Shown piece after piece: positions 29,679-41,641 of a DNA stretch of 64,000 bases (position 1 is the first letter of the stretch; every line of letters begins with the position of its first letter). Below the pieces are notes generated by a model. That model had not been told where the DNA came from. It did not search any database and was given only the letters and a program-made list of their open reading frames with translations. The translations under genes were made by a program, and so were the position numbers. The stretch covers positions 4,276,053-4,340,052 of the forward strand of contig NZ_CP066779.1 in the NCBI RefSeq assembly GCF_016598535.1. The letters run 5' to 3'. The stretch is from Rhodococcus sp. P-2 (GTDB lineage Bacteria > Actinomycetota > Actinomycetes > Mycobacteriales > Mycobacteriaceae).

Positions 29679-29794
29679 GGATGTCCTTAGACTTTTTCCG
29701 CTTACCGTTGGGTAATGTTGTCGACGATCCTCGAGCAAGCACGATGTTCGACTGACGCTCGAATGTGAACACCCGAATGGATAGGACTGAGAAG

Positions 29795-30304
29795 TTGAAG
29801 CTTCAGAAGATGACCGTTGCAGCCGTGGCGATCGCAGCAGCCCTGACGATGACCGCTTGTGGGTCGGATGACAAGACCGACTCACCCACAACGTCGTCCA
29901 AGACCACGACGACCACGACGGCCTCGGACTCGACAGATGCACCGGTCGCGTTGCCGACCGCCCCTGAGCTCAACGCGAAGGTCGCCCAGGCACTCGACGA
30001 GAGTGTTCCGGCCGCAGACAAGGTCAACCTCGTCCAGGGAGCTGAGGCTGATCCCGAGCTGATCAACCAGGTGGCCGCTGCCGCCAAGGCTGCCGGCGCG
30101 CAGGTCGAGATCCTCGACCCGGTCACCGACACGGGTAGCGAGACGGCCGCAGCTTCGCTGAACATCGTCGTCAACGGCCAGCCGCTGCAGCAGGGTCTGC
30201 AGGCTTCGTTCGTCTACGAGGACGGCGTCTGGAAGCTCTCGAAGACCACCGCTTGCCAGATCGTCGGCGTTGCAGGTCTGACCTCGCCTGCTTGCGCTGC
30301 TTGA
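29795..30304 (+). CDS. MTB12-like secreted lipoprotein
   Basis: 169 aa from a TTG at 29795, preferred because AGGAC lies 9 bp upstream and it gives a tight signal peptide; ATGs at 29777 and 29810 are alternatives. The signal ends in MTACGSD, a lipobox-like site with Cys as first mature residue. A Thr/Ser-rich linker follows, then a domain like low molecular weight antigen MTB12 (LNIVVNGQPLQQGLQASFVY, DGVWKLSKTTACQIV) with two Cys near the C-terminus likely disulfide-bonded. Function unknown; surface-exposed. Confidence 0.8.
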   Translation: MKLQKMTVAAVAIAAALTMTACGSDDKTDSPTTSSKTTTTTTASDSTDAPVALPTAPELNAKVAQALDESVPAADKVNLVQGAEADPELINQVAAAAKAAGAQVEILDPVTDTGSETAAASLNIVVNGQPLQQGLQASFVYEDGVWKLSKTTACQIVGVAGLTSPACAA

Positions 30305-30328
30305 TCTCTGCGCAACACCTGAAACACC

Positions 30329-30370
30329 AGAGCGGCCGTCGACTCCCGAAAGGGAGTCGGCGGCCGCTCT
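30329..30370. terminator. Bidirectional terminator between the MTB12-like gene and gadB
   Basis: AGAGCGGCCG and CGGCCGCTCT pair, as do CGACTCCC and GGGAGTCG, around the tetraloop GAAA with one mismatch (T/G). The hairpin spans 30329-30370 between convergent genes and is followed by TC on the plus strand. Confidence 0.8.
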
Positions 30371-30387
30371 TCATGCAGTGAGCGTCG

Positions 30388-31779
30388 TCAGTGATGGAAT
30401 CCCTCGGTGACGCGTGGCCGCGGCATCGGGCTGTCGAGTTCGTCGAGGAACGCGGTTTCTTCTTCGATGATGCGCAGCAGATTGGCTGCCAGGTCCATGC
30501 TCAGTCCGTTACGAACCACGATGCGCTGCACTGTCAGATCCGCGAGATCGTCCGGCATGGGATAGGCCGGCACCAGCCATCCCTTGCCGCGTAGTCGGTC
30601 CGACAGGTCGTACAGCGTCCAGTTGGACGTGTGGCCCTCGGCGAGGCGCCACGCGAAGACCGGGATGTCGGAACCGTCGTTCCACAGTTCGAACGCGTCG
30701 AGCTTCCCGATCCCTTCGGCGAGGAATTTCGCCACGTCCTGTGAGGACTGCTGGATCGCGCGATAGCCGTCGTGGCCGAGACGCAGGAACAAGTAGAACT
30801 GCAGGATCACCTGAGCACCGGGTCGCGAGAAGTTCAGTGCGAAGGTGGGCATACTGCCGCCGAGGTAGCTCACCTTGAAGACGAGGTCGTCGGGAAGTAG
30901 ATCCTGAGACCGCCACACCACCCATCCGAGGCCCGGGTAGACGAGCCCGTACTTGTGCGCCGAGGTGTTGATGGAGTGCACGCGCGGGAGGCGGAAATCC
31001 CATTCGAGTTCGGGCTGGAGGAACGGGGCGATCATTGCACCGGAAGCGCCGTCGACGTGTATGGGGACATCGAGGCCCGTCTTCTCCTGAATGGCGTCGA
31101 GAGCCTTCGAGATTTCCAGGACCGGCTCGTACATCCCGGTGTACGTGACGCCCATGATCGCGACGACGCCGATGGTGTTCTCGTCGACGTACTTGTCCAG
31201 ATCGTGACCGTCGAGGGTGCGGTGTTCCTCGCTGATCGGCACGTAACGCGCTTCGACGTCCCAGTAATTGCAGAACTTCTCCCAGCACACCTGGACGGCG
31301 GAACTCATGATGAGATTTGGCGTTTCGGTGGACTTGCCCGCGGCTTTTCGCGCGTGCTGCCAGCGTCGTTTCATCGCCAGGCCACCGAGCATGCAGGCTT
31401 CGGAAGAACCGATCGTCGAGGTACCGATTGCGTCCTTGGGGGACGGTGAGTGCCAGAGATCGGCAAGGATGCGCCAGCAGTAGGTTTCGATCGCGGCGGT
31501 CTGCGGATACTCGTCCTTGTCGATCATGTTCTTGTCGAACGACTCGGCATACAGTTTGGTGGCGTGATCGTCCATCCACGTGCTGACGAACGTCGCGAGA
31601 TTGAGCCGCGCATTGCCGTCGAGCATCGTTTCGTCGTGGACGATCTGATAGGCGGTCTCGGGAAGCATGCCGTCGGGTTCGAGTGTGTACTTCGATGCAA
31701 CCGAATCCTCGCCAGGCCTCGAGAAGATCGGATTGACGGCTACGTAATCGGTGTGATCTGACCTTCTGGGTTCCGGCAT
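30388..31779 (-). CDS. gadB: Glutamate decarboxylase
   Basis: 463 aa from the ATG at 31779. It is a PLP-dependent type II decarboxylase: GTSTIGSSEACMLGG binds PLP phosphate, HVDGASGAMIAPF holds the Asp over the pyridine ring, and NTSAHKYG has His275-Lys276 at the same numbers as E. coli GadB, with Lys276 as the Schiff base. It converts glutamate to GABA, consuming a proton, and serves acid resistance or the GABA shunt. No gadC-like antiporter is adjacent. Convergent with the MTB12-like gene. Confidence 0.95.
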   Translation of the reverse strand: MPEPRRSDHTDYVAVNPIFSRPGEDSVASKYTLEPDGMLPETAYQIVHDETMLDGNARLNLATFVSTWMDDHATKLYAESFDKNMIDKDEYPQTAAIETYCWRILADLWHSPSPKDAIGTSTIGSSEACMLGGLAMKRRWQHARKAAGKSTETPNLIMSSAVQVCWEKFCNYWDVEARYVPISEEHRTLDGHDLDKYVDENTIGVVAIMGVTYTGMYEPVLEISKALDAIQEKTGLDVPIHVDGASGAMIAPFLQPELEWDFRLPRVHSINTSAHKYGLVYPGLGWVVWRSQDLLPDDLVFKVSYLGGSMPTFALNFSRPGAQVILQFYLFLRLGHDGYRAIQQSSQDVAKFLAEGIGKLDAFELWNDGSDIPVFAWRLAEGHTSNWTLYDLSDRLRGKGWLVPAYPMPDDLADLTVQRIVVRNGLSMDLAANLLRIIEEETAFLDELDSPMPRPRVTEGFHH

Positions 31780-31921
31780 GAACTTCTGCTCCTCACATCA
31801 GTGTGTCGCGTTGGTCTGTTTCGTACCTACTCTCACCGTTCAGTGTGGACGGGCAGTTGTCAAAGGGTCTGTGGTCCCGAATCATTCGCGTAAGGCCGAG
31901 ACGGGACGAATCCGCTCGTTG

Positions 31922-32689
31922 TCAGGGCGTTTGTGCGCGCAGGCGATCTGCGGCGGCCGACGCCATCGAGTGCAGAACATCGGGGGCGATCGGACTCGGC
32001 GCCGTCGCGGACACCTGAGTCAACGTAGTCCCGACTGCGGCCACGATTGCATCGGCGACCAAGGTGAAACCGCCACTCTCCGTGATGATTCGGAAGGCGA
32101 AAGACGCGTCGCCGACGTTCGGGTTCGTGGCTCCGCCGACGCGATAGGTGATTGTCGTTCCGTCGGCATCGGTTCCGGAATATTCCGCACACCCGTCCAG
32201 CGTGGTCTGAAGTTTCTCGAAAGCTGCTGCTGCCGCAGCGCCGTCGGCGTACGAAGCAGAGTCCTGGTCGATGCTCGTGAAATCGGGACCGGTGAACATG
32301 TCGGAGAGGTCGGCGACCGATCCGGCAGCCTGGGTGGCTATCGGCGCCAGAACCTGGGCGCAGACGGCGGGGTCGGTGCTCGACTTGTCCGCCTCCGAAC
32401 TTTCCGGCGCCGGTGCGAGGCCGAGGTCGTCAACCGGGTCGGGAACTACGTCGAAGTCGGCAGGTAGTTCGGAGAGGGTGAGCGCGGCTCGCTGCAGCGC
32501 GTCACGGTCGAGCGGAGCCCCGCTCAGCGGTGCGGCCGGATCAGCCGTGAACGGCGCCAGACCGACCTGTGGGGCGGAAACATGCGTAGTTGTGTCAGCA
32601 CTAGGAGAGTCGTCCGAGCCGCAACCGGTCACGACGAACAGGGCTGCCGTTGCCGTCAGGCCCACTGCGAGAAGCGATCGGCGTGTCAC
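31922..32689 (-). CDS. Lipoprotein with PknH-like sensor domain
   Basis: 255 aa from a GTG at 32689 that overlaps the stop of the upstream lipoprotein gene by 4 bp; a GTG three codons earlier is possible. The signal peptide ends in the lipobox VVTGCGSD. The mature part resembles the PknH extracellular sensor domain: two Cys positioned for a disulfide (DPAVCAQVLA and LDGCAEYS) and the TYRVGG and FAFRIITESGG strands. The ligand is unknown. It forms a two-gene operon with the next lipoprotein. Confidence 0.75.
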   Translation of the reverse strand: MTRRSLLAVGLTATAALFVVTGCGSDDSPSADTTTHVSAPQVGLAPFTADPAAPLSGAPLDRDALQRAALTLSELPADFDVVPDPVDDLGLAPAPESSEADKSSTDPAVCAQVLAPIATQAAGSVADLSDMFTGPDFTSIDQDSASYADGAAAAAAFEKLQTTLDGCAEYSGTDADGTTITYRVGGATNPNVGDASFAFRIITESGGFTLVADAIVAAVGTTLTQVSATAPSPIAPDVLHSMASAAADRLRAQTP

Positions 32690-33612
32690 GATTCCCACCG
32701 AATACTGTTGGAGATGGTCTGCCGGATCACCGAGGAACTGTCCGGGTCGCCGTATGCCTGGTCGCCGCCGACGGTCATCTGCCCGTCGATCGGCAAGGGG
32801 AGTGCGAGGTCGACGGTGAGGTTGCCTGCGCCGGCCATGACGTACTGATCGATGTTGAGCGTTCCGGCGTCACCGGCCAGGTTCCAGACCGGGCTCTGCG
32901 GGGTCTGCGATACGTCCACCGCGAGCGAAAGCCGATTTCCCTCCCGCGCGGTGAGCGTGACGGTGGTTGTCTGATCGAGCAGGATCTCGCTGCTGACTTG
33001 CTGCCGAACCACCCAACGTGCGCCGACACCGACCGGTGCGTCGGGGAGTGCAACGGTCCGGTAGACCGCTTGGCCCAGCGCCTGTTCGATTGCAGCGCGG
33101 GCAGCATTGGCCGAGTTGGCGGACGGCTTCAGCCGTAGGGCGGTGATGGCGCCCGAATCCGTGACCGACAATCCGGCAGCAGATCCGTCGGCCCCGCTCA
33201 GTGCTGCCTGCAGCGTTGCATCGGGCGAGGTCATCGACGACAGCGTCAGGTCCACTACAGCGGTGGGGTCGTCCGCGGTCACGTTTGCCGAGAGCGGGAT
33301 CGTGATCTCCGGCGAAGAGAAATCCTGCGCGGGCTGTTGATCGATCTGCTGACTCACGACGGCCTGGGTGACGAGCGTCGCCGTCTGCGTGGTGCCGACA
33401 GGCAAGTTCGTACGCAAAACCTCGCGCGGCTCGCTTCCCGCCTCGAGTACTTCGACCGTCGCGGCGGTCACCGGAACAGTGACTTCGCTCGGCGACGAGG
33501 TGGGTGTGGTGGGAGGTTGATCCGAGTCGCCGCAAGCGGTGAGAACGGTGGTGAGAGCGAGGGCAGCGAGGGCGAACGGAACTCGTCGGCCGGTCGTGGA
33601 CAGCAGTGGCAC
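32686..33612 (-). CDS. Uncharacterised lipoprotein
   Basis: 308 aa from a GTG at 33612. The N-terminus MPLLSTTGRRVPFALAALAL ends in the lipobox VLTACGDSD, followed by a Pro/Thr/Ser linker. The mature part is rich in beta strands (TVTLTAREGNRLSLAVDVSQ, MAGAGNLTVDLALPLPIDGQ) and contains an acidic/neutral repeat of Ala- and Thr-rich strands. I do not recognise the family with confidence; DUF6263-type lipoproteins look broadly similar. It is divergent from lspA, the lipoprotein signal peptidase, by 68 bp. Confidence 0.8.
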   Translation of the reverse strand: MPLLSTTGRRVPFALAALALTTVLTACGDSDQPPTTPTSSPSEVTVPVTAATVEVLEAGSEPREVLRTNLPVGTTQTATLVTQAVVSQQIDQQPAQDFSSPEITIPLSANVTADDPTAVVDLTLSSMTSPDATLQAALSGADGSAAGLSVTDSGAITALRLKPSANSANAARAAIEQALGQAVYRTVALPDAPVGVGARWVVRQQVSSEILLDQTTTVTLTAREGNRLSLAVDVSQTPQSPVWNLAGDAGTLNIDQYVMAGAGNLTVDLALPLPIDGQMTVGGDQAYGDPDSSSVIRQTISNSIRWES

Positions 33613-33680
33613 GCGCTCCAGGCTAGCCGCAGTTGCAGAGTGCGTGACCCGGTGCGGTGAACATGAGGGATGATGGTTGC

Positions 33681-34367
33681 GTGAGTACAGACCACCCAGA
33701 CCGAGATGTCAACGCGGAGGATCAGCCGATTACCGAAATCTCGAAGGCCGACGAGCCCGAAACCGTGAAACCGGAAGCCGTGAAATCGGAAGACGGTGAC
33801 TTGGCGGTTGCGCCGGTCGCAAAGCCCCGCCGGCTGACCATGCTCATTGCCATCGCCGCTGTCATCCTGCTCTCGGACATTCTCACGAAGGTGTGGGCCG
33901 TCGCCGCGGTCAAGCCGGGGCAGCCGATCGAAATCATCGGTGACGTGGTCACATTCACGATGGTCCGCAATCCGGGAGCAGCGTTCTCGATGGCGACGTC
34001 GATGACGTGGATCCTCACCCTTGTCGCCATCGGTGTCGTCATCGGTGTGATCAAGATCGGTCGCACGCTCCGATCACCGTGGTGGGCGCTGGGTCTCGGC
34101 CTCGTGCTCGGCGGCGCGCTGGGTAACCTCGTCGACCGATTCTTCCGCTCTCCCGGAATCATGCGCGGACATGTGGTGGACTTCGTCTCCGTCGGTTGGT
34201 GGCCCGTGTTCAACATCGCGGATTCCGCGATCGTCTGTGGCGCGATCCTGCTTGTCGTACTGACTCTTTTCGGCTTCGAACCCAACGGTGAACGCCTGCG
34301 TGATCACAAGGCGGACGACAAGAAGCTCACCGAATCGAAGGCCGCAGCCGAGGGAGAAACCAAGTGA
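33681..34367 (+). CDS. lspA: Lipoprotein signal peptidase LspA
   Basis: 228 aa from a GTG at 33681; an ATG 24 bp earlier has no ribosome site. An acidic N-terminal extension of about 45 residues precedes four membrane spans. Catalytic aspartates are Asp152 in GNLVDRFF and Asp181 in [17 protein letters not shown] is the conserved first box. It cleaves prolipoproteins after lipidation, in keeping with the three lipoproteins nearby. The stop overlaps the next start (GTGA). Confidence 0.95.
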   Translation: MSTDHPDRDVNAEDQPITEISKADEPETVKPEAVKSEDGDLAVAPVAKPRRLTMLIAIAAVILLSDILTKVWAVAAVKPGQPIEIIGDVVTFTMVRNPGAAFSMATSMTWILTLVAIGVVIGVIKIGRTLRSPWWALGLGLVLGGALGNLVDRFFRSPGIMRGHVVDFVSVGWWPVFNIADSAIVCGAILLVVLTLFGFEPNGERLRDHKADDKKLTESKAAAEGETK

Positions 34368-35290
34368 GGGAATCCCGTTCGATGCCCGTGCCCGACGGCC
34401 TCGACGCCATGCGGGTCGATGCCGGCCTCGCGCGCCTTCTCGGACTCTCGCGCACCGTGGTCGCGACACTCGCGGAAGAAGGCTCGGTACTCGTCGACGG
34501 TGTGGCGGTCGGCAAGTCCGATCGTCTGACCGCAGGGTCGTGGCTCGAGGTTGTCCTGCCCGAACCGCCGCGGCCCCTGACCATCGAGGCGACGCCCGTC
34601 GAGGGGATGGAGATCCTCTACGCCGACGACGACGTCGTGGCAGTCGACAAGCCCGTCGGAGTTGCCGCGCACGCCAGCGTCGGGTGGACGGGACCGACGG
34701 TCATCGGCGGACTTGCCGCGGCCGGTTTCCGTATCTCGACGTCCGGTGCCCACGAGCGTCAGGGCATCGTCCACCGTCTGGACGTCGGAACGTCGGGTGT
34801 CATGGTGGTTGCCACCTCCGAGCGCGCGTACACGTTGCTCAAGCGTGCGTTCAAACAGCGGACCATCGACAAGCGCTACCACGCTCTCGTTCAGGGACAC
34901 CCCGACCCGAGCAGCGGAACGATCGACGCGCCCATCGGACGCCACCACGGGAACGACTGGCGGTTCACGGTCACGGCCGACGGCAAGCCCAGCGTCACGC
35001 ATTACGACACCATCGAGGCGTTCCAGGCAGCGAGTCTGCTGGACGTGCACCTCGAAACCGGTCGCACACACCAGATTCGCGTCCACTTCTCGGCGTTGCG
35101 CCATCCGTGCTGCGGCGACCTGACCTACGGCGCGGACCCTCGACTTGCCGAAAGGCTCGGTCTCGAGCGCCAGTGGCTGCACGCAGTCTCGCTCGGCTTC
35201 GCACACCCGGCGGACGGTCGCTGGGTCGAGATCAAGAGCAAGTACCCGAAGGATCTCGAACACGCACTCGAAGTTCTCCGGTCCTCATGA
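34364..35290 (+). CDS. RluA family 23S rRNA pseudouridine synthase
   Basis: 308 aa from a GTG at 34364 overlapping the lspA stop. It has an N-terminal S4-like RNA-binding domain ([32 protein letters not shown]) and the RluA catalytic domain with [12 protein letters not shown], in which the Asp is the nucleophile, and [16 protein letters not shown]. Close in order to M. tuberculosis Rv1540 beside lspA. It is probably RluD-like, but the target uridine cannot be read from sequence. Confidence 0.93.
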   Translation: MRESRSMPVPDGLDAMRVDAGLARLLGLSRTVVATLAEEGSVLVDGVAVGKSDRLTAGSWLEVVLPEPPRPLTIEATPVEGMEILYADDDVVAVDKPVGVAAHASVGWTGPTVIGGLAAAGFRISTSGAHERQGIVHRLDVGTSGVMVVATSERAYTLLKRAFKQRTIDKRYHALVQGHPDPSSGTIDAPIGRHHGNDWRFTVTADGKPSVTHYDTIEAFQAASLLDVHLETGRTHQIRVHFSALRHPCCGDLTYGADPRLAERLGLERQWLHAVSLGFAHPADGRWVEIKSKYPKDLEHALEVLRSS

Positions 35291-35958
35291 CACCGCGCGG
35301 GCTCGCTCCCGCGCTGGCCGTCGTCGCAGTGGCGGCGGTGGTCGGTGTGGGGTTCGCGAATCCCGTGCCGACCCCGCCGATCAGGACGGACACTCTGGGC
35401 CCGGACAGTGGGGAAGCTGTGCCGGATTACCTCGAGCGAGCGCGAGATTCGATTGCGGCCCTCGACGGGCCGGTGTGGGCGTTGGTCTCCTTCACGAAGG
35501 CACTCACCGTCGACGAGGTCATCACGACGACCAGCAGTTCTCAGGTTTCGAGTGTTCGTGGGCCCGATGTTCGGGTGGCGAGGGTCATGTACCGAGTACC
35601 GATCGAGCGCGTCCAGACGCCGCTCATGTCGGTGCCCGTTCCCGACAACGACGAAGCAGTGCGCAGATCGCCCGGTGTGGCAGCAACGCGACTGGCCTCG
35701 CTCGGCGGCGACACCGACCGTCAGCAACAGGTCGCTCTCGCGTCGGCGAAGCAACTGTCCGCAGGGTGCGCCTGTGCGGTAGGTGTACTGGTGCGAGCTA
35801 CTCCCGAAGGACTCGACGCGATCGCACGTGAGTCGAACGTCCGTGCAGTGGAAGCATTGCCGTCTGACGCCTCGCCCTGGTTGGCGGCCGTCCGTCCCTT
35901 GCTGCCGGAGTACGTGGACGTCGTTGCTCCCGGTCCCGACGACGGTCCGGTCCCGTGA
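35287..35958 (+). CDS. Hypothetical exported or membrane-anchored protein
   Basis: 223 aa from the ATG at 35287, overlapping the pseudouridine synthase stop (ATGA). One N-terminal hydrophobic segment ([20 protein letters not shown]) serves as signal or anchor; the rest looks extracytoplasmic. It contains a Cys-Ala-Cys ([20 protein letters not shown]) and an AL-rich, [20 protein letters not shown] stretch. I do not recognise the family. Its stop overlaps the rarD start, so it is cotranslated with it. Confidence 0.8.
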   Translation: MTPRGLAPALAVVAVAAVVGVGFANPVPTPPIRTDTLGPDSGEAVPDYLERARDSIAALDGPVWALVSFTKALTVDEVITTTSSSQVSSVRGPDVRVARVMYRVPIERVQTPLMSVPVPDNDEAVRRSPGVAATRLASLGGDTDRQQQVALASAKQLSAGCACAVGVLVRATPEGLDAIARESNVRAVEALPSDASPWLAAVRPLLPEYVDVVAPGPDDGPVP

Positions 35959-36893
35959 GCGAGGACAAACGCGCTGATTCCCGTTCGTCCTCGGGAATCT
36001 TCTACGGCGTAGCGGCTTTCCTGTTGTGGGGAACGTTTCCGGCTTTCTTCGGGCTTCTCGACTTCGCCGATCCGGTCGAGATCCTTGCGCACCGTGTGGT
36101 ATGGACCCTTCTGTTGATGCTGATCGTGTTGGCCTTTGCCGGCCGTCTCGGATCGCTTCGCGGAATCAGCGCACGCACCTGGCTGCTGGTGACCGCGGCG
36201 TCAGCGGCGATCGCAGTGAACTGGGGGACGTACATCTATGCCGTGGTGTCCGGCCGCGTCGTGGAGGCGGCCCTCGGGTACTTCATCAACCCGCTGGTCA
36301 CCGTTCTGCTCGGTGTCGTGATCTTCCGCGAGCGATTGCGTCCCGCCCAGATCGCGGCGCTCGTCCTCGCCGCCACGGCAGTTGTCGTGATCACGGTCGA
36401 CTTCGGTAAACCCCCGATCGTCGCTTTGCTTCTCGCCGGTTCGTTTGCCACCTACGGGTTGGTCAAGAAGGTGGTTCCGCTCGATCCTCGAACCAGTTTG
36501 ACCGCCGAGGGAGTCGTTGCTGCACCGTTCGCGGTCGGCTACCTCGTGTTTCTCGGCCTGACCGGTGCCGGTGCATTCATCAGCAGCGGCGCCGGACACA
36601 GTCTGTTGCTACTTGCCGCCGGCCCGGTCACCGCGCTGCCACTGCTCCTGTTCGGCGTCGCCGCGCAGCGAGTTCCGTTGGCGACGATGGGCATGCTGCA
36701 GTACCTCACCCCGGCACTGCAGATGGCGTGGGGAGTGGCCGTCATGCACGAGGACATGCCGGCGTCACGCTGGATCGGCTTCGTTCTGATCTGGGCCGCG
36801 CTGGTGATCTTCACGACAGACACCTTCGTCGCCGGTCGGCGTTCTCGGCGTTCGATGAGGTCGAGCGTCGAACCTGAGGTTCCGGTCACGTGA
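35955..36893 (+). CDS. rarD: RarD-type EamA/DMT superfamily permease
   Basis: 312 aa from a GTG at 35955, overlapping the previous stop by 4 bp. About ten membrane spans, with the RarD signatures GVAAFLLWGTFPAFFGLLDF, ILAHRVVWTLLLM, NWGTYIYAV and EAALGYFINPLVTVLLGVVI. RarD proteins were linked to chloramphenicol resistance in some bacteria, but the physiological substrate is unknown. It ends the lspA operon; dnaE1 begins about 100 bp downstream. Confidence 0.92.
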   Translation: MSEDKRADSRSSSGIFYGVAAFLLWGTFPAFFGLLDFADPVEILAHRVVWTLLLMLIVLAFAGRLGSLRGISARTWLLVTAASAAIAVNWGTYIYAVVSGRVVEAALGYFINPLVTVLLGVVIFRERLRPAQIAALVLAATAVVVITVDFGKPPIVALLLAGSFATYGLVKKVVPLDPRTSLTAEGVVAAPFAVGYLVFLGLTGAGAFISSGAGHSLLLLAAGPVTALPLLLFGVAAQRVPLATMGMLQYLTPALQMAWGVAVMHEDMPASRWIGFVLIWAALVIFTTDTFVAGRRSRRSMRSSVEPEVPVT

Positions 36894-36992
36894 TCCGAGG
36901 CGGCACGCTGCGACTCCACGATGGCGGTCGCCGAACGTGTCGGCAACGCGGCATACACTCGATCTCGCTCCCAGACCTTCAGAGAGGCGCAC

Positions 36993-40529
<3,537 letters not shown>

Positions 40530-40554
40530 CCACCGATCGAGCGCACCTGAACCA

Positions 40555-40596
40555 CACGAAGGGACCTTGCTGCATCAGCAGCAAGGTCCCTTCGTG
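40555..40596. terminator. Perfect 19-bp hairpin between dnaE1 and a convergent gene
   Basis: CACGAAGGGACCTTGCTGC (40555-40573) and its exact reverse complement (40578-40596) flank ATCA. It is placed 25 bp past dnaE1 and 28 bp before the stop of the convergent gene, so it can stop transcription from both sides. Confidence 0.8.
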
Positions 40597-40624
40597 GTCC
40601 GCTGGAGTTCGGGGAGTGAAGTGA

Positions 40625-40858
40625 TCAGGTGGTGCGCGAGTAGTACACGCGCCGTGCCCACCAGGTGATCACAGCGGCTGTTGCGGCAGTCAGCACTGCA
40701 ACCTGCATCGACTGGGTGACGGCGCCTGCTATGACGAACAGCACGAAGCCAACCGCGAGAGCTTCGATCTTGTACAGCGGCCAGCGAGTACCGGCGAGAT
40801 CGATGCAATGGTCGGACGAGGGGCGTGATTCGCGAGTGGAGATATCTGCGGTGGTCAT
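40625..40858 (-). CDS. Small membrane protein
   Basis: 77 aa from the ATG at 40858 with AAAGGGACGAG upstream. Two adjacent hydrophobic segments (IEALAVGFVLFVIAGAVTQS and VAVLTAATAAVITWWARRVY) follow a 35-residue polar N-terminus. Family not recognised. Its leader contains three 16-bp tandem repeats. Confidence 0.7.
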   Translation of the reverse strand: MTTADISTRESRPSSDHCIDLAGTRWPLYKIEALAVGFVLFVIAGAVTQSMQVAVLTAATAAVITWWARRVYYSRTT

Positions 40859-40867
40859 CTCGTCCCT

Positions 40868-40916
40868 TTCTCGGTGGTGCCGGTTCTCGGTGGTGCCGGC
40901 TTCTCGGTGACGCCGG
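40868..40916. repeat. Three 16-bp tandem repeats in the small membrane gene leader
   Basis: TTCTCGGTGGTGCCGG is present at 40868-40883 and 40884-40899, and a variant TTCTCGGTGACGCCGG at 40901-40916. The array begins 10 bp upstream of the start codon on the minus strand. Confidence 0.85.
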
Positions 40917-41092
40917 GGCGATACGGCTGTTCGAAGCTGTGGTTTCAGAGTAGCCAGAGATGAGAGTTCGGGCAAGCGAACTTTAATGATCGGCAGCTCA
41001 CTTAATCGATCAACCAGGGGGAGATGTCGGCTACAGACCTGGTCGGCGCGGTTCGGTGGCCAAGGCAGTCGAGGGGGTGTTCACTGGTACAC

Positions 41093-41527
41093 ATGCCAAT
41101 CACAGGTGAGTACGAACCCAGTCCAGCGTCGTGGGCCGCCGATCAGGTCGCACGCATCGAGAACTCCGGTGGCACCGAGGGAAACGACATGAACGGCATG
41201 CCCGTCGTCGTTCTCACGACAATCGGGGCAAAGTCCGGCAAGGTCAGGAAGACGCCGCTGATGCGCGTCGAGCACGACGGCTCGTATGCCGTTGTGGCTT
41301 CGCTCGGTGGTGCTCCGAAGAATCCGGTCTGGTATTACAACGTCAAGGCCGATCCGCACGTCACCCTGCGTGACGCGACGCAGGTCTTCGACCTGGTTGC
41401 TCGCGAAGTCACCGGCGACGAGAAGGCGATCTGGTGGGAGCGCGCTGTCGCTGCGTACCCCGACTACGCCGACTATCAGACGAAGACCGATCGCGAGATT
41501 CCGGTGTTCGTGCTCGAACCCAAGTAG
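41093..41527 (+). CDS. DUF385/F420-dependent nitroreductase family protein
   Basis: 144 aa from the ATG at 41093; the nearest purine-rich site (GAGGGGG, 41071-41077) is rather far, so the start could be elsewhere. The fold motif [20 protein letters not shown] with [19 protein letters not shown] is the signature of the deazaflavin (F420)-dependent nitroreductase Ddn family. F420 binding is expected from the family. The physiological substrate is unknown; some relatives reduce quinones or nitroimidazoles. Confidence 0.85.
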   Translation: MPITGEYEPSPASWAADQVARIENSGGTEGNDMNGMPVVVLTTIGAKSGKVRKTPLMRVEHDGSYAVVASLGGAPKNPVWYYNVKADPHVTLRDATQVFDLVAREVTGDEKAIWWERAVAAYPDYADYQTKTDREIPVFVLEPK

Positions 41528-41533
41528 CGCCGG

Positions 41534-41580
41534 CATTCCACAAGAAACCATTTCACAAGAATCACTGCATAAATCACAAG
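41534..41580. repeat. Imperfect repeats downstream of the DUF385 gene
   Basis: CATTCCACAAGAAAC (41534) and CATTTCACAAGAATCA (41549) are adjacent imperfect copies, and a third, more diverged AAATCACAAG follows at 41571. Weaker than the other arrays in the window. Confidence 0.45.
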
Positions 41581-41589
41581 TAAAATCGT

Positions 41590-41626
41590 CACTCGCGGGG
41601 GTCGGCGATCCCGACTCCCGTGAGTG
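41590..41626 (+). terminator. Hairpin between the DUF385 gene and the pyruvate oxidase-like gene
   Basis: CACTCGCGGGGGTCGG pairs with CCGACTCCCGTGAGTG (two G-T wobbles) around a short loop between 41590 and 41626. Past the DUF385 stop by 63 bp; it ends 15 bp before the next start, so an attenuator role is also possible. Confidence 0.65.
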
Positions 41627-41641
41627 TGTCATGGAGGTCTG

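Noticed and set aside
34288-35286. N-terminal extension of the 223-aa exported protein frame
   Set aside because: This upstream part is the out-of-frame shadow of the pseudouridine synthase; the ATG at 35287 overlaps the true stop.
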